Numbered from the stretch's first letter, positions 1 through 13,048 are shown. The stretch: 64,000 nucleotides of DNA from Bilabrum cf. latius (GCA_965178125.1 OZ237744.1:124001-188000); one strand, 5' to 3'. Notes: generated by a model from the sequence alone, not told the origin. Numbers and translations: made by a program.

Positions 1-3000
1 CCCACCGTTGCGTCGGGAGGAACACGAACCTCATGCCTGATGAATAGCGGCTTGCCTCTCTTTCCCGCCCTGCCGCCTTTGCTTGGCTCCATTCGCTCCA
101 TCTATATATTGACAGTGTACGCCTTGGTCTTCTATTTCCGATCATACACGTACCTGGTCCACTTGAGCTGACTGCTCTGCACTGGGTGCGATGACTTGCT
201 GCCTGGAGAGTTGGGCTTGGTGCCCATTGTGCTCAGGTCGGCACTGCCACTCCCAGACGACGAGGACTTCCCCGCAGACGAGCCAAGCGTTCCGTCCCTG
301 ATCGATCGCAGGGAAGGCACCTGTCCGTGACGTCGACCACCTGAGCCGCCACCGGTGAACTGGCTGGGGTGCTGCCTGGGGTCGAACCCGCCTCCGTGGC
401 GGCTGGCCGCGCTACGTCGAGCAGCAGCCGCGAGGCCGCCCTCCCCGCCCGCCGGAGCGCCTCCACCCGTCGCCCCGGAGCGATCTGCCATCGACAGGCG
501 ATTCATGATTGCCCGGCCAAACCGGATTAGGAGAGACAGAGCGGGGCCTGCCCTCCGCAAAACATCCCGGCACACCGTCTATACCCTGGATCTATCACAT
601 TCGCTACCCGAGCCAGCGCCACGGACAGTGAGGCCCGCCTTGTGCGATATCTCAACGCCGTAACTCAGCAGCACCGCGGTCACTCGCCTCAAGCACTCCA
701 TGGTAAAGTCGCGCCACGTGGCTCTGTAGCCGAACTTGTGCCTCTGGTTCCGCTTGATGTGCAGGTGGCACGCGAGAAGGAGAGCACGTGCGTGCTGTAC
801 GCTGCTGCACTTGGCACCGCCCGTGCCCCCAGTCTCCAAGGTCTCGAGGGGTTCGCCCGCCTCGTTCACGCCTAGAATGTCATCTCTGTGGAAACAAGAT
901 ACCCTCCCGCCGTCCCTGCCCCGCAGCACCGCCTGCACTAGGTCGTGCAAGGGAGAGGGTGCCACCGGCGAGCTCTCTGTCCCGTTCCCAAGCGGGACAA
1001 AGTCAGCAGGTTCCAATGCATCGGGGCGCAAGCTAAACGTCCACAGAGCGTCAACGCCGCTAATCTCAAGAAGGGGCCGGTTCGGCTGCAGGTCCAAGTC
1101 CTGTGGGAGCAGCCCGACGCCCCGCGCCCCCGCCGTGGGGTCAGCGTCTGTACCCCCACCGGCAGCCTTGAATGCCTGCAGCTCCCCATTCATCCTCCCA
1201 AACATCCTCCAGAGCGCTCGGAACAGCCTGAACGTCGACATCCGCAACGATCCCGCGAAGTATGCAGCATGAGGCTCAGGCTTACTGAGACAGTCTTGCA
1301 AATCAGCAATACCTCCACTACTGCCGTCACCAGCCCCGGAGGCAGCTGCGTCCGACAGTGTCGCGCCCTTGGACAAGACCAAGTCGATTGGCAGAGCGAC
1401 GCCCAGCGTTGCGTCTTGAGGCTCACTACCATCTCCTGTCTGACCAGGTGCAGTGCCTTGAATTGCGGGGAGAACCTTGCCAACATACAGCACCTGCGCT
1501 TCCTCAACGTCGATAAAGTCGTTGCACGTGGTCGACGAGGCCCCGACAGGCAGCGAGTACAGAGGCAGCCCGCTGCGTACGAAGTCCATGCAGGCCTTCG
1601 CCTCGCGCGGCTCGACAGCCTGCAGCACCATCACGGTCCACATCTTCTCCAGCTGCCCCGCGGGCACCTTGGCCTGGCTGGCCACTAGGACGTACTTGAG
1701 GAAGGACAGCCTGTCCTCGATGCCCGCCTGCAGCGCGCCGCAGCTGCGACCATTCGTGGCATCGCCCGGCACGTCCACGGACGATAAATCACCGAACTTC
1801 ATCAGGTCTCCAGAGCTGAGGCGCCCGTCGAGGAGCCGCTCCAGCGCCCACTCCCTTGCTTGTGCAAGCGAGGGCACCGGAGTGCCGGGACCTCCATGGC
1901 TCCCGTCCTCAGACTTGCGCATGGCAGACCAAGCCGACAGCTCGAAGAGTTTCCTGCGGTCAGGCAGGGCACCAACGCCACCCATCGCGTCTCTCTTCGC
2001 CTGCATGACCCCCAGCCATCGCGTCTTGAACGCGAGCAGCTCAGCAATCAGTCTCTTGGCCAGGGCTCCCTTGCCGCCCATGCTCACGTCCACGCTTCGA
2101 ATCGCGCTGGACTGAGTCACCAGGCCCATGCCGGTCTTGGGAAGCACTGCGAGCAGGCGCCTTGCGATGCCGACGGTCTGATCCGAAAGTCCAGCGGGTT
2201 CGACTTCAGAGCCCTTCAGATCGGTCTGGGATTTCATTGCCAACGCCCCCGATGATGCGGGAGGTTCTACCAGCCCGTCCACGTCGCCAGCACTTGGTGG
2301 CGGAGGCGGCGGTTTCTGCACGACCGAATCCAGAGCCTCAAGGCACTACGTGAGCAGAGCACCAGCCCTGTGACGATTGGAGTACACCTGCAGGAGCTCG
2401 AGCAGCCCCTGCTCCGCGGCGAGGCGCGCCTCCAGGCCGACACCGTTGGCCTCGGCTTGAGGGTTGCAGGCACGCCACAGTATCGGCATGGCAAACGGAT
2501 ACTCGTCTGTTCCCCGAGGGCGTGCCTTCGGGCTGCCTAAACGAAGGGCCTCCGGTGCGTCCCACTCGGCCACTGACAGGTTCGTGGCGAACGGCGGCCG
2601 CCGCTTGAACGGCCTGATCTCATTGCCAGCCTGCTTGGATGCCGCCATGAGGAACTAGGAGACATCTGGGTGCAGCCCGCGCGCCGAGGTGATTTCGGCT
2701 TGCTGGAAAATGGCCCACAGCGCCTTTTCGTCCATCGATTTCGCCATGGCCATCAGGACGGAGCTCGCTGCGAGCCGGAGGTAGGAGGGCACCCACTGCT
2801 CGCCATCCACAGGTCGCTCGTCCCTCGTGGCCAGCGTCCAGAGCCTCCTGAGGATCCAGGCAGGGCAGGTCTGCGCCTGCTGGCTGAACTCAAACAACGA
2901 AGCGCTCTCGCGAAGAAGGAACGCGGGCGGGCCCAGCACCCTGCCATCCTCTAGCGAGGGAAGGCACGGCTTCATGCCCGCGAGATCGTGGTGGCCCTCT

Positions 3001-6000
3001 GTACGGAGGCGCTGCCTCTCCTCCTCTGGCATGATGGGGTCGGTTTCTTCCTCCAGTCGGCGGGGCAGGGGAACCCATTCATCTGAATCACCTTCGGGTT
3101 CTCGTTCTTCCAAGGGCCGAGCACCACCGAGGGCGATCAGCAGCACGTCGTTGACGTCGAGGAACAGCTTCACGCCCTCTGCAGTCATGCCGCGTTTCAG
3201 GGCCAGCTTCCCGCCGTTCGTTGTTTTGGAAGACCCACCAGGATTGCCACCTGAGCCACTTCGTCGACCAGTACCAATTCCCAAGGCATGCAAAGGGTTA
3301 TACCCGGTCGATACACCGAGTCCACTTCCGACTGAGTAGGATGCGGCTGAGCTCCTGCCGTATCCAGTCGATTTCGGAGCAGTTGCTTTCGACAGCGACC
3401 CAGTCACATCGTGGAACACTGGGTCGTCTATTCTGTACGCGAACCGGGACACGTTGCGGCAGCAGAGGTTCAGTAGCCTCAACCCCTCGTGTGCCACCTC
3501 TCTCGGAGCCATCCAGCCGTGGGTATCGGTCTCCCCCGTGTCCCCGTCAGCAGAGCTGCCTTGACCGCCGGGTGACGAAGCATGCAAGCCCGCAAGACCC
3601 CACCGCAGCAGCGATAGCCCACAGCAAAGGGTCGCTTTGGCACGTACCTTGTCGGCATCGAAATCGTAACGAGACACGATGTCCATCGAAACCTCCGACA
3701 CGTCTTCCAACAGAGACAGGGCAGCGAATCGACGAGACACCCATCTCTGCAGCTCGCACGCGGCTGGGTACTGCACTCGCTTCGCCACCAACCGAAGAAA
3801 CACGGGACCGAACGCCTTGCCAAAATCGCCGATGATTATTTTTCGAGTGGGTGCCCCAACCGCCTTGCACAGCTCGCTGAGTGCCTCAAAGGAAGGCACC
3901 CACTGAGGGAACAAGTCTCCTGATGAGCTGGAGCTCGCGGCTGCTGCCTCTGGCTCATCAACAGCCCTACCATCAGACACCCACTCGTAGCTATGCGCCG
4001 CAATGGATCCTGCCAGCGGGGCGCTCATGTCTTCGGGGTCTTCTTTCTGCGCCGGAGCACGCCGTCGCTGCGCACCACCGAACCCGCGGGTCCCGCCCGC
4101 GTTCCCTCCCGCCGAGTGCAGCGGAGGCAGACCCCCCCTGGCGGCTTCCTCGCTCTCTTGCTTCTCTAGCGCCTTGTGGATGTCGGTCACGCGCTTGGCC
4201 CCGCCCGCAACGAGCGATGCGCCTCCTCGTCCCCTGCCCCGCCCACGGCCCCGTCCGCCACCTCTTCCCCATGCTGACCCGACGGCGTGCCTGCCTCGGC
4301 CACGACCACGAAGCAACGGGTTTCCGCCGACACCACCCCTGCTGCCGCCACCCCAGGCACTCGCATTGCCTCCCCCAGAGGCTTTCGCGCTGGCCTCCCG
4401 GGCAGCAGCCTCCTCTTCTTTCGCTTTCTTAGCGGCAGCAGCGGCCTCCGCCGCGGCTTCTTGCTCCGATGCCTGGCCGCAGGCGATCCTCATCAACCGT
4501 ATGAGGTGGACAAACCCGCCCGCTGCAGCGAAAGCGTTCAACACATGCACCTGCAGCATCGAAACCCTTGAATAGTGCATGGACAAGCGGTTATACACAG
4601 GTGGCAGCGCGACGATTCCGCAGAGTGCCTTGCATTCAGCCTCAGGCACCTCTTCTGACGCTAGCTCCCTTGCAGTTGCAGCGGCAGCTTCTCGATCCTC
4701 GGCAGTAACACGAAGCTATTCGCTGCCCGCTTTGCAGTGGTGGCCATACAAGGCCTTGCAGGAGCTATCGCCTCCAAGTAGCTGCTTGAGCATGGTGATG
4801 TGACTCATCGGCAGAGGTGCGACCGGCAGCTGTCGGCTGGCTACCTCCCACATGCGGCTGGCATGCACTGAATGCAATCCGCCAGCCTCACTACCTTCAT
4901 CATCTTTGCTCTCGCCCGCACCAGATGAATCACGTGCGGATGCACTGCCATCCAGCAATGCGGCTGGCGCGGGCGGCAGCTACTATCCCGCTGCGCAGTC
5001 GGTGGAGGCAGCAATCTGCACTTTGCCTGCCAGCTCCGCAGCGACCAGCGAGGCCACGAGGCAGAGCAAATCTCCCACGTTCAAAGCTGCAGCGTCTTCC
5101 GCTGGCGTGGGCTACTGTGATGATGACGAGTTGTAAAGAGAGCCGAGCAAGCTGGATGCCGAGGTCTTCTTCGGGCCGCCCTCCTTGGGCTAGCCGTCGC
5201 TGCTGCTGGCTCCGTCGGGCCCTTTTGGAAGCTCTGCCCTGACCTTGCACCGCAGCAGCTATCGAACAAAGTGAGGCAGGTGTTCCCTGAGGAACATGGC
5301 GGTACCGGCCTGGTTGGGAATGCCTTCAGCGGGCGCATCATCGCCCGCAGGATTGGCGGGTGCTCCGGAGCTACCCGCCTCCAGGCTCGCCTCAAGCTCG
5401 GGCAACAACCCGCTGATACGTCCGTTCCCCGATATAAGCTCCCCGCCTAAAATGGTCCTGATCTTCGCCTCGCAATCCTCGAGCGCCTTACCGGGCACCG
5501 CCCAACCGTCCCCTGCCGTCTCAGGGCCGTAGGCATCCAGGTCATCTGCTTTGGCCGAGCCGTCTCCGTCTCCGGACCCGGACCCGGAGCCTTCCTTCCC
5601 GCCAGCTTTGTCGCCCCCTTTGCTTCCAGCTCCCCTTCCCTTGCCCGCTCCTGAGGATGCCTTGCTCTTCTTGTCCTCTACCTTTGGTCGCTAGGGCAGC
5701 ACCGGGCCGGTGACCACCACGAGGTCCAGCCAAGGGGCCGTCCCGTCCTCTTCGGCCCGCTGCGACGGGTCTGCCGACTGGGTGCAGCGCACTGCAATGC
5801 GGTGGCACCGCTCGAGTGGTCTGACAGCAGGCAAGGGGTCACCTGATCTCACCGCGTGCATTGATACCACTGGCATCGGCTTGGTCGCGGCGGCGCTACT
5901 ACCGCTGCAATCGCTGGCTGACCCTGTTGTTGCCCCCGCAGTCGTCCCACCTTGCCTGCTATCAGGGTTCTTCCGCGATCCTCCAGCACCGGCTCCGGCT

Positions 6001-6668
6001 GCAGCTCCTGGATCCGACAGAGCGGGATCACCAGAGCCAACAGTAGCTGCAGCAGCTCGAATTGAGGCATCCATCGCAAGCAGGGCCTCCAAAGAGACCT
6101 AGTCAATTGGCCGGCGATCCATGGCGTGGTCTGTGCGCCTGCTGCCAACCAAAAGCAGCTGCTTGCCGCCCGGCGCACTCAGCCTGAGGTTGCGCCCGAG
6201 CTGCTCAAAGCCGTCTGGCACAGCAGGCGGGCCCGCACTACTCTAAATCACACGAAGCGCATACAAAGGTTCGGGTTCACCATCGCCTGGGTTCTCCACT
6301 CGCTCAGGTTCTGGCAGACGGTGAGCGCGCCGCGAGCTGCCCCCATAACGTGAGGTAGATGCATTCTTCGAGTTCTCTTTCTCAACCTAAACAAGATCTT
6401 GTGCGTACCAATGGTCACTCATTTCCTAACCAGCTACTTGTCCAATACCGTAGCGTGTCCAAAGGTTGGCCGCTGCTCCTTGAGGGTTGAAGTTGGCCGG
6501 AACAGGCGGCTCGCACGGACTTGAGGCTGTGCTTGACGGGCCGACCGGTGCAGAAAGCAAGAGCCTGTTAAAGCCTACTGGTGCCATTGCCTATCTATAT
6601 GTTGATTCGATTCCGACCAGTGCCTTTGGTGCAACCGGCAGTTTACCATGCTTGCTCTGGGCTGCCAT
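1..6668 (-). CDS. USP9X/FAF-like giant deubiquitinase, N-terminal and middle part (runs off the left edge)
   Basis: One open frame of about 2,220 codons from ATG 6666-6668 to the window edge, continuous only if TAG is sense. In-frame TAGs lie at 102, 132, 579, 2346, 2655, 4716, 4980, 4983, 5112, 5190, 5259, 5691, 6099, 6243, 6387, 6426 and 6591, with no TAA or TGA. Several stretches resemble the helical N-terminal region of USP9X/USP24/USP34: a HVLNAFAAAGGF-type segment near 4,560, LSFLKYVL near 1,700, and TFRLFRALWRMFGRMNGELQ followed by GVDALWTF around 1,000-1,250. Low-complexity Gly/Arg, Glu/Ala/Lys and Ser insertions separate them. The Cys/His peptidase domain would lie beyond the left edge, so the deubiquitinase call is an inference from remembered family resemblance. 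Another large helical-repeat protein is possible. No introns are needed. An ATG at 6420-6422 is an alternative start. Confidence 0.55.
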
Positions 6669-6814
6669 TATGTCGATTTCTATAATTAGGCTACAGCCAC
6701 GCAAACCGTCAGAGTTTAAAGCTAGACAATTAGCTCAGGTCCGCAATATGGCCTCTGTTGCTAGTATTGGGCCAGCGGTGCCCAAATAGATCGCATTCTC
6801 GGAATAATACGATA

Positions 6815-7310
6815 TTTGTTGGTGCACGCTATAATTGACAATCGTGCAACTGTTGCACTTGTTGAGATTTTTGATCATGAGGGATTGGTTGGGCTCATCG
6901 GCAACCACGACTCGTACTACAGCTTGTGCGGCTGCTGTGTTAAGCCTTCATGCGGCACTGGTACGCTATGCACGGGCGACTTCAGTCTCGTTCAAATGAT
7001 TGAGTCCAAAGTTTTAGTCGCCGCCCGGTGCTATGTGGAACTCGGTGCCAAAGATTCATTTCAACCTGGCGTTAAACCCTCGCTGGCTTCGGAATGCACC
7101 CGATCCATTCGTTTCACTGAGCAGATGGGCCTTCTGGGCGTATTGGCGTTGCGGCTGCTTGGTGGGTGGTCAACACAGATGACCTACAACGCATCGGGAG
7201 GACCAGGATCGTTCGTTGTGGTGTATGTGCAGTAGCAACACCTCGCTGTGTTATCGCTTGGACTTGCTGTGGGCTCGGTTGGATCCGCTCATCATAGAGA
7301 GCAGTAGTCT
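6815..7310 (+). pseudogene. Broken copy of the 5' end of the GH39-like gene
   Basis: This stretch matches 23,845-24,370, the promoter and first ~150 codons of the intact hydrolase at 23,914. Matches include the shared GGTGCACGCTATAATTGACA upstream block, the LRLLGGWSTQM.YNASGGP segment, and the block encoding CYRLDLLWARLDPLIIES. Homology stops at about 7,302. Small indels shift the frame relative to the intact gene. No catalytic region follows, so this is a dead 5' fragment rather than a working gene. Confidence 0.7.
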
Positions 7311-8122
7311 ATCGCACCTAGCACCTAGTATTGATGTCGCGTACGACCACATCTGCCCAGACTGGAAGGCTTGAGAAAATCTTGATTACCGACTAATCTA
7401 CTCCAGTTGCGTGCACTACGCTGTAGACTGGTAGGTTTGAGGAGTATTGGGGGGTAGGTTAGTGGACACTCCGTCAGTACCGTCTCTGACTGCCGGTGAC
7501 GGGGTCTTAATGGAGCTCTTTAATCCCTCATGTAACCTCATTGGCGCTCTGGAATGGCACCCCCTTCCACAAGGAACTGCCAGTGCTCGCCCTGGAAGTG
7601 GTGGTACTTGAAGCGCTGGAACGGGAGGCAGCTTCCAGCCAGACAGACAGGGCACAGGCCGGCAGATGCGGGGTTTTCTGGGACCGCGGCACGAGCGCTT
7701 ATTGTGGCATTTGAGGATTCTCTACAGACGGCACAATGCGATCGCAAGAAGGGCTGGTGCCTTAGGCAGCGACAGGGGTGCTGCCAGAGCTGAGCCCAGT
7801 GTGTAGCACCAGCACCAGGGACTGAAGGTCCTCCGGTGAAGGAGCCCCACGGCTACCCAGCATGGCTGATCAATGCTATGGGAAGGATTGTTTATTTGCG
7901 TTGTTGCGTTGCACCGAACCGGAGTTTGGCATCTTCTGGATTGTCCGTCCTTAGAGTGTTGCCTTCAACGGTGCGTAGGCGAGAGTCTGAGGCACGCGCG
8001 GTCGTGCTCAGCTCTCTCCGGAAAACCGCGCGTTACTAAGTAGTACTATGAGTCTATGCTCTCTCCACCATCCCCGATTTAGCCAGTGCGTCCTTTAATC
8101 GAGCGAGCAATATTCGTAAGGT
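7311..8122. other. Spacer with one weak Cys/His-rich ORF
   Basis: Mostly non-coding. On the minus strand about 7,822-7,538 is open and ends in TGA. It contains HPCRC, SHCAVC and LCPVC cysteine pairs followed by KYHHFQGEHW, which could be a small zinc-binding module. No start codon, intron or family can be supported. It may be the last exon of an unseen gene or a remnant. Nothing else is recognisable here. Confidence 0.25.
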
Positions 8123-11100
8123 ATGCACATTAAACATCCAATACTAGTACTGGGACTAGTAGTGCTAGCCGCCGCTGTAGTTTCGGGGGACGCTGTTGAC
8201 GCCCATGGCACGACCGGGCTTGGAATGATGTTGGCGGCAAGCTGGGACTCGTGTGCTTCATGTCCATCCTTTCGGCTACCAGTGGGTACAGATGTAAGTT
8301 GTGTATAAATCACAAAATTGGGTGAAGCCATTTCTATTTGGCTTTCCACTGCTCTCATGTGTTCTGTCGTCACCAGATAGAGCCGGATTTTCATGAACTG
8401 GAACTGGATTCAGTTCACTGGATGCTGTGACGATACTCTATAGGCATTTTCCAGCCAAGTAGTGCTCAGTTCCCAACGTGTTTCTTCGCGCTCGCATGTC
8501 GTGCAGGTAAGCCTCTCGGCAAGCAACGCCGCAAAGGAAACGGAGCCAGCACAAAAGGTTGCTACTGTCAACGTACAAATAGTTAAAGATAGGCACCATC
8601 CAGTAGGTAGGATTCTGCAAGCAACCGCGAGTGCGTCGCCCAGCGCGAACCCCACTGGCACCACCAGCATGACGTCGTCCGCGAGCTCCAGCATGACGCC
8701 CTCCGTGAGCCCCAGCTTCGGGACCAGCCGCAGCCCCAGCCCCAGTGCCAGCAACACTCCCAGCCCCAGTGCCAGCAACACAGCAACGCCGACCGCGACC
8801 GCCACCACCAGCATGACGTCGTCCGCGAGCTCCAGCATGACGCCCTCCGTGAGCCCCAGCTTCGGGACCAGCCGCAGCCCCAGCCCCAGTGCCAGCAACA
8901 CTCCCAGCAACACAGTAACGCCGACTGCGACCGCCACCACCAGCATGACGTCGTCCGCGAGCTCCAGCATGACGCCCTCCGTGAGCCCCAGCTTCGGGAC
9001 CAGCCGCAGCCCCAGCCCCAGTGCCAGCAACACTCCCAGCAACACAGTAACGCCGACTGCGACCGCCACCACCAGCATGACGTCGTCCGCGAGCTCCAGC
9101 ATGACGCCCTCCGTGAGCCCCAGCTTCGGGACCAGCCGCAGCCCCAGCCCCAGTGCCAGCAACACTCCCAGCCCCAGTGCCAGCAACACAGTAACGCCGA
9201 CTGCGACCGCCACCACCAGCATGACGTCGTCCGCGAGCTCCAGCATGACGCCCTCCGTGAGCCCCAGCTTCGGGACCAGCCGCAGCCCCAGCCCCAGTGC
9301 CAGCAACACTCCCAGCAACACAGTAACGCCGACCTCGACCGTCACCACCAGCTCGACTCCGTTGCCGAGCCCCAGCTCCAGCATGACGCCCTCCGTGAGC
9401 CCCAGCTTCGGGACCAGCCGCAGCCCCAGCCCCAGTGCCAGCAACACTCCCAGCCCCAGTGCCAGCAACACAGTAACGCCGACTGCGACCGCCACCACCA
9501 GCATGACGTCGTCCGCGAGCTCCAGCATGACGCCCTCCGTGAGCCCCAGCTTCGGGACCAGCCGCAGCCCCAGCCCCAGTGCCAGCAACACTCCCAGCAA
9601 CACAGTAACGCCGACTGCGACCGTCACCACCAGCTCGACTCCGTTGCCGAGCCCAAGCTCCAGCATGACGCCCTCCGCGAGCCCCAGCTTCGGGACCAGC
9701 CGCAGCCCCAGCCCCAGTGCCAGCAACACTCCCAGCCCCAGTGCCAGCAACACAGTAACGCCGACCGCGACCGCCACCACCAGCATGACGTCGTCCGCGA
9801 GCTCCAGCATGACGCCCTCCGTGAGCCCCAGCTTCGGGACCAGCCGCAGCCCCAGCCCCAGTGCCAGCAACACTCCCAGCAACACAGTAACGCCGACCTC
9901 GACCGTCACCACCAGCATGACGTCGTCCGCGAGCTCCAGCATGACGCCCTCCGCGAGCCCCAGCTTCGGGACCAGCCGCAGCCCCAGCCCCAGTGCCAGC
10001 AACACTCCCAGCAACACAGTAACGCCGACCTCGACCGTCACCACCACCATGACGCCCTCCGCGAGCCCCAGCTTCGGGACCAGCCGCAGCCCCAGCCCCA
10101 GTGCCAGCAACACAGCAACGCCGACCGCGACCGCCACCACCAGCATGACGTCGTCCGCGAGCTCCAGCATGACGCCCTCCGCGAGCCCCAGCTTCGGGAC
10201 CAGCCGCAGCCCCAGCCCCAGTGCCAGCAACACTCCCAGCAACACAGCAACGCCGACCTCGACCGTCACCACCACCATGACGCCCTCCGCGAGCCCCAGC
10301 TTCGGGACCAGCCGGAGCCCCAGTCCCAGTGCCAGCAACACTCCCAGCCCCAGTGCCAGCAACACAGTAACGCCGACTGCGACGTCGAGCTCCAGCATAA
10401 CGCCGACTACAAGCCCCGGGGATCCAGTTTTCAGCCCCAACACGGAACCGAGCATCAGCGCCAGCCCGAAGCTCATCTGCACCAGCAGTCTCTGCGTGCA
10501 AGGATCCTGCCTAGATCTGCCCGGGTAGTAGCCCTCGTTCATCTGTAAGTGCAACCAGGGCTACACGAGGGGAGCGCTTGGTTTGTGCACGCAGGCTATT
10601 CCTCAGGACCCGTGCGTGAGCAGCAGCTGTAGCAACGGCACGTGCATCGTCAATTCCAAGGCACCGGGTGCCTTCTATTGCGACTGCATGGATGGGTGGG
10701 GGCTGGATGCCAGTGGATCATGCACTGTACAGATGGGTCCCTGCGATCCTAACCCTTGCAGGCACGGCGGCGAATGCACCGAGCGTCAAGATGACGGCTT
10801 CGAGTGCACTTGTCCGGATGGCAAAGAGGGGCTTCGGTGCGAGAGAATCGTGGTGCGAGGTGTCTGCGCCTCTTAGCCGTGCGGCGAGAGGGGGCTGTGT
10901 CTGGAGGATAATGCGTCGAGCCGTGGGTTTACCTGCATGTGCGACCCTGGTTTTGGGACCGTCAGAGACTCAGGGTGTCAGGCTGTTGAGAGCACTGGGA
11001 CGCTTGCTTCCTGCAGTGATGGAATTCTGAACGGGGAGGAGACCGACGTTGACTGCGGCTTCGTATCAGCTGGAGATGATTCCTGCGCTCTTTGTGGGGC

Positions 11101-12079
11101 TGGATCAAGTTGCATCTCTACGGAGAATTGTGGCGCGGAGCTGGTCTGCAGGGAGTAGGGGAGTACCTGCGGGCCTGCTGAGCAGCCGGTCGGCATGTAT
11201 GTAGGGGCTTCGGGTCTCCAGCTGCTGGGAGTGTCTGTGTTTCAGTTCCGCGCGATGCTTGAAGAACACTTCAAGGCGACAATAATGGCGGGACTGGCTT
11301 GCGATGAGGTGATCATTGAGCGTGTTGGACAACCGGCCCAAGCAAGTGGCCGCCGCGCGATGGCACCTGCTGGTCCCTTCCGTATCCAAAGGTCCCTGCA
11401 GGGAATGAATAGCTCGTCTCTGGGCGTGGAGGTGGATTTTAGCATGCGCTTTGCTGCTGGAAAAGACGAGTTTGAGGCGCAGCTGGCTAGTGCAGCTTAT
11501 CTGCGGAGCGAGCCGCAGCAAGGCGGCAATGGGTTGTTGGAGGACCTGCAAGCAGCAGCACCTGCACTTGCAACGAGACTGCAGGTGTCTGCTGATGACG
11601 TTGAGGTGACGAGCGAGCTGGTCGTTGAGGCGAGGGTCGTGGTGAGTGTGCCATCTACTAGTAGCATCCAGCCTTCGCCTCCTGCAGAGTCGCCCAGCGA
11701 CGACGGCAGCAAGGGGGGAATCTCTACTGCAGCAATCGCTGGGATAGCAGTTGCCATCGTGGTCATGGTAGGAGTGGGAAGTGCTCTGTATTTCTATTAC
11801 TACCGGCAGCCCGCTCAACAAGCCGACCGCAGTGCAGCCATCAGAGTGGCGGACGAGCAGGCGGTGGCGAGGCCAGCCAGAGCTGAGCTAGACGTATCTG
11901 TATTAAACCCCATAAGCAGCGCTCCCTAGATCCAGAGGAGTGGGCCTAAGTCTGCTAAGCGATTATCGATCCAGTTGGGGTCCCGGGCTGGTGCAAAGAA
12001 CGTGCTTCGAATCGACTACGAGAGGAGCAGGGCAGGAGGCCGGAGCACAGTGCGGCGCTCCGGCGGCTAGGAAATCTGA
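8123..12079 (+). CDS. Surface protein: signal peptide, Ser/Pro repeat stalk, EGF-like domains, single TM helix
   Basis: Exons 8123-8293 and 8507-12079 (intron 213 nt, GTAAGT...TGCAG, phase 0); stop TGA 12077; 1,247 aa. In-frame TAGs, read as Gln, lie at 10526, 10529, 10874, 11156, 11927 and 12068. Residues 1-27 form a clear signal peptide (VLGLVVLAAAVVS). Residues ~100-690 are imperfect repeats built from MTPSVSPSFGTSRSPSPSAS blocks alternating with SNTVTPTATATTS blocks, probably an extended O-glycosylated stalk. Residues ~745-950 are Cys-rich with EGF-like spacing (CSNGTC, FYCDC, CRHGGEC, FECTCPDG). A juxtamembrane region leads to a TM helix at ~1130-1155 (TAAIAGIAVAIVVMVGV), then a basic cytoplasmic tail of ~90 aa. 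The last 1.6 kb are nearly identical to the FG-GAP gene at 15,666. Ligand and function are unknown. Confidence 0.82.
8640..10420 (+). repeat. Coding minisatellite: Ser/Pro/Thr stalk repeats
   Basis: About 1.8 kb of GC-rich tandem repeat inside the surface-protein gene. Higher-order units of roughly 110-165 nt are built from a block encoding MTPSVSPSFGTSRSPSPSAS plus variable numbers of PSPSASNT and SNTVTPT sub-blocks. The repeat length preserves frame, so long spurious ORFs appear in other frames and on the other strand. The variable sub-block order suggests expansion and contraction by unequal exchange. Confidence 0.95.
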
Positions 12080-12603
12080 ACGCTTGCAGGCTGCTTTGCC
12101 TCTTTTTGGATCTAGGGATTACCGTGAAAACTGCCTCGATCGCACAAGCATCTCCGTCGTCTGTGCGGCTCTGCCGCAGGCTTGCGATCCAGCCGTCCCG
12201 ACACGACTTCGCAGCACGACGTGAGTCACTCGGTGTGTCCTTGCGTGCCCACCCGAGCTCCTTGCTCCGTGGAGGATGCGCCTGGGTGGTGCTCAGCTTC
12301 AGGCCGAGCATGTCGCGTCGCATGGCTATCAGCCCTCTTTCTGCTAACCTTGGCGGCCCTGCCTTCGAGGGCGTATGCTGGGCAGAAGGCCCCCTTCCAG
12401 GGTGGATGCATTGGCACTGGACAGCATCTCCCACAACTGACCTCGGTGCAGCCAAGTCTCGATTGCATTCGGATCAGCCGCCCACACCAACTTGGTACCT
12501 ACAACTGCCACGGAGGAGAGAGAATACAATATGTTTGAGTCAAAGCACACACTACCCAATTACAACGAGCACCGCAGGGGGTAATCGCACTGGGCAGGTC
12601 GAG
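12080..12603. other. Spacer with a signal-peptide-like fragment also found at 23.4-23.7 kb
   Basis: The first ~60 bp continue the 3' duplication shared with 22,743-22,810. About 12,255-12,440 is about 80 % identical to 23,470-23,650. One shared frame encodes a hydrophobic leader ending in an AYAGQKAP-type cleavage site (here VAWLSALFLLTLAALPSRAYAG). The downstream parts diverge and the frames drift between copies. It looks like a duplicated first exon or a decayed small secreted-protein gene. No complete gene can be defined. Confidence 0.4.
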
Positions 12604-12639
12604 TGGCGGCGGAGAGAGAGAGGGGGGTGACGGTTCACC

Positions 12640-12905
12640 AAGTGGGCAAGGGAGTGGAGGAAGAGAAGATGATTGGTGGGGTCATCAGGCTGATACGGCG
12701 GATTGGAAGGGGGAGGCACAGGCCGGGCAGGTGGTGGTACGGGCGTGTGTGTGACGAGTGACTCGGATCAGGTGGATCGGATCACCCGACCACATGTGGA
12801 TGAGGAACGGAGGTCACAATTAGGCCCCCTAGACTTGAGCGGCAATCAAGCCGCGTGCTATTCGGGCGCTGAGGGGCAGTGCTCGCCAGTTTTGGCCGGC
12901 ACTTG
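12640..12905 (+). repeat. Inverted-repeat copy 1 (partner at 23,020-23,260)
   Basis: About 250 bp is the reverse complement of 23,020-23,260, with moderate divergence. Shared landmarks are GGAGTGGAGGAAGAGAAGAT near 12,655, the GTGTGACGAGTGACTCGGAT block near 12,750, the GGCAATCAAGCCGCGTGCTA block near 12,840 and the GGGCGCTGAGGGGCAG block near 12,865. No coding potential is evident. The two copies lie downstream of the two surface-protein genes in opposite orientation. Confidence 0.8.
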
Positions 12906-13048
12906 ACAAGGAGCATACAGGCTTGGAGCCATAGCAGCACCTGGATGGCAACCAGTCCGTTGGTGCGTGCAAATTTCTGTCAAATCACCCCCGGTCACTC
13001 GCATCGGGTTGGAGCGCTGCAAGACGCTCCAAGGCATCTGTTTCAGAC

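Noticed and set aside
8640-10420. Very long ORFs on the minus strand and in a second frame across the Ser/Pro repeats
   Set aside because: The repeat has no stop in most frames. Only the frame with a signal peptide, EGF and TM downstream makes a coherent protein.
10526-10531. TAG-TAG in the surface-protein gene as a real stop, with a separate EGF gene downstream
   Set aside because: The downstream piece has no start or promoter, is in frame, and the same TAG-TAG occurs at the same place in the FG-GAP gene; UAG recoding explains all cases at once.
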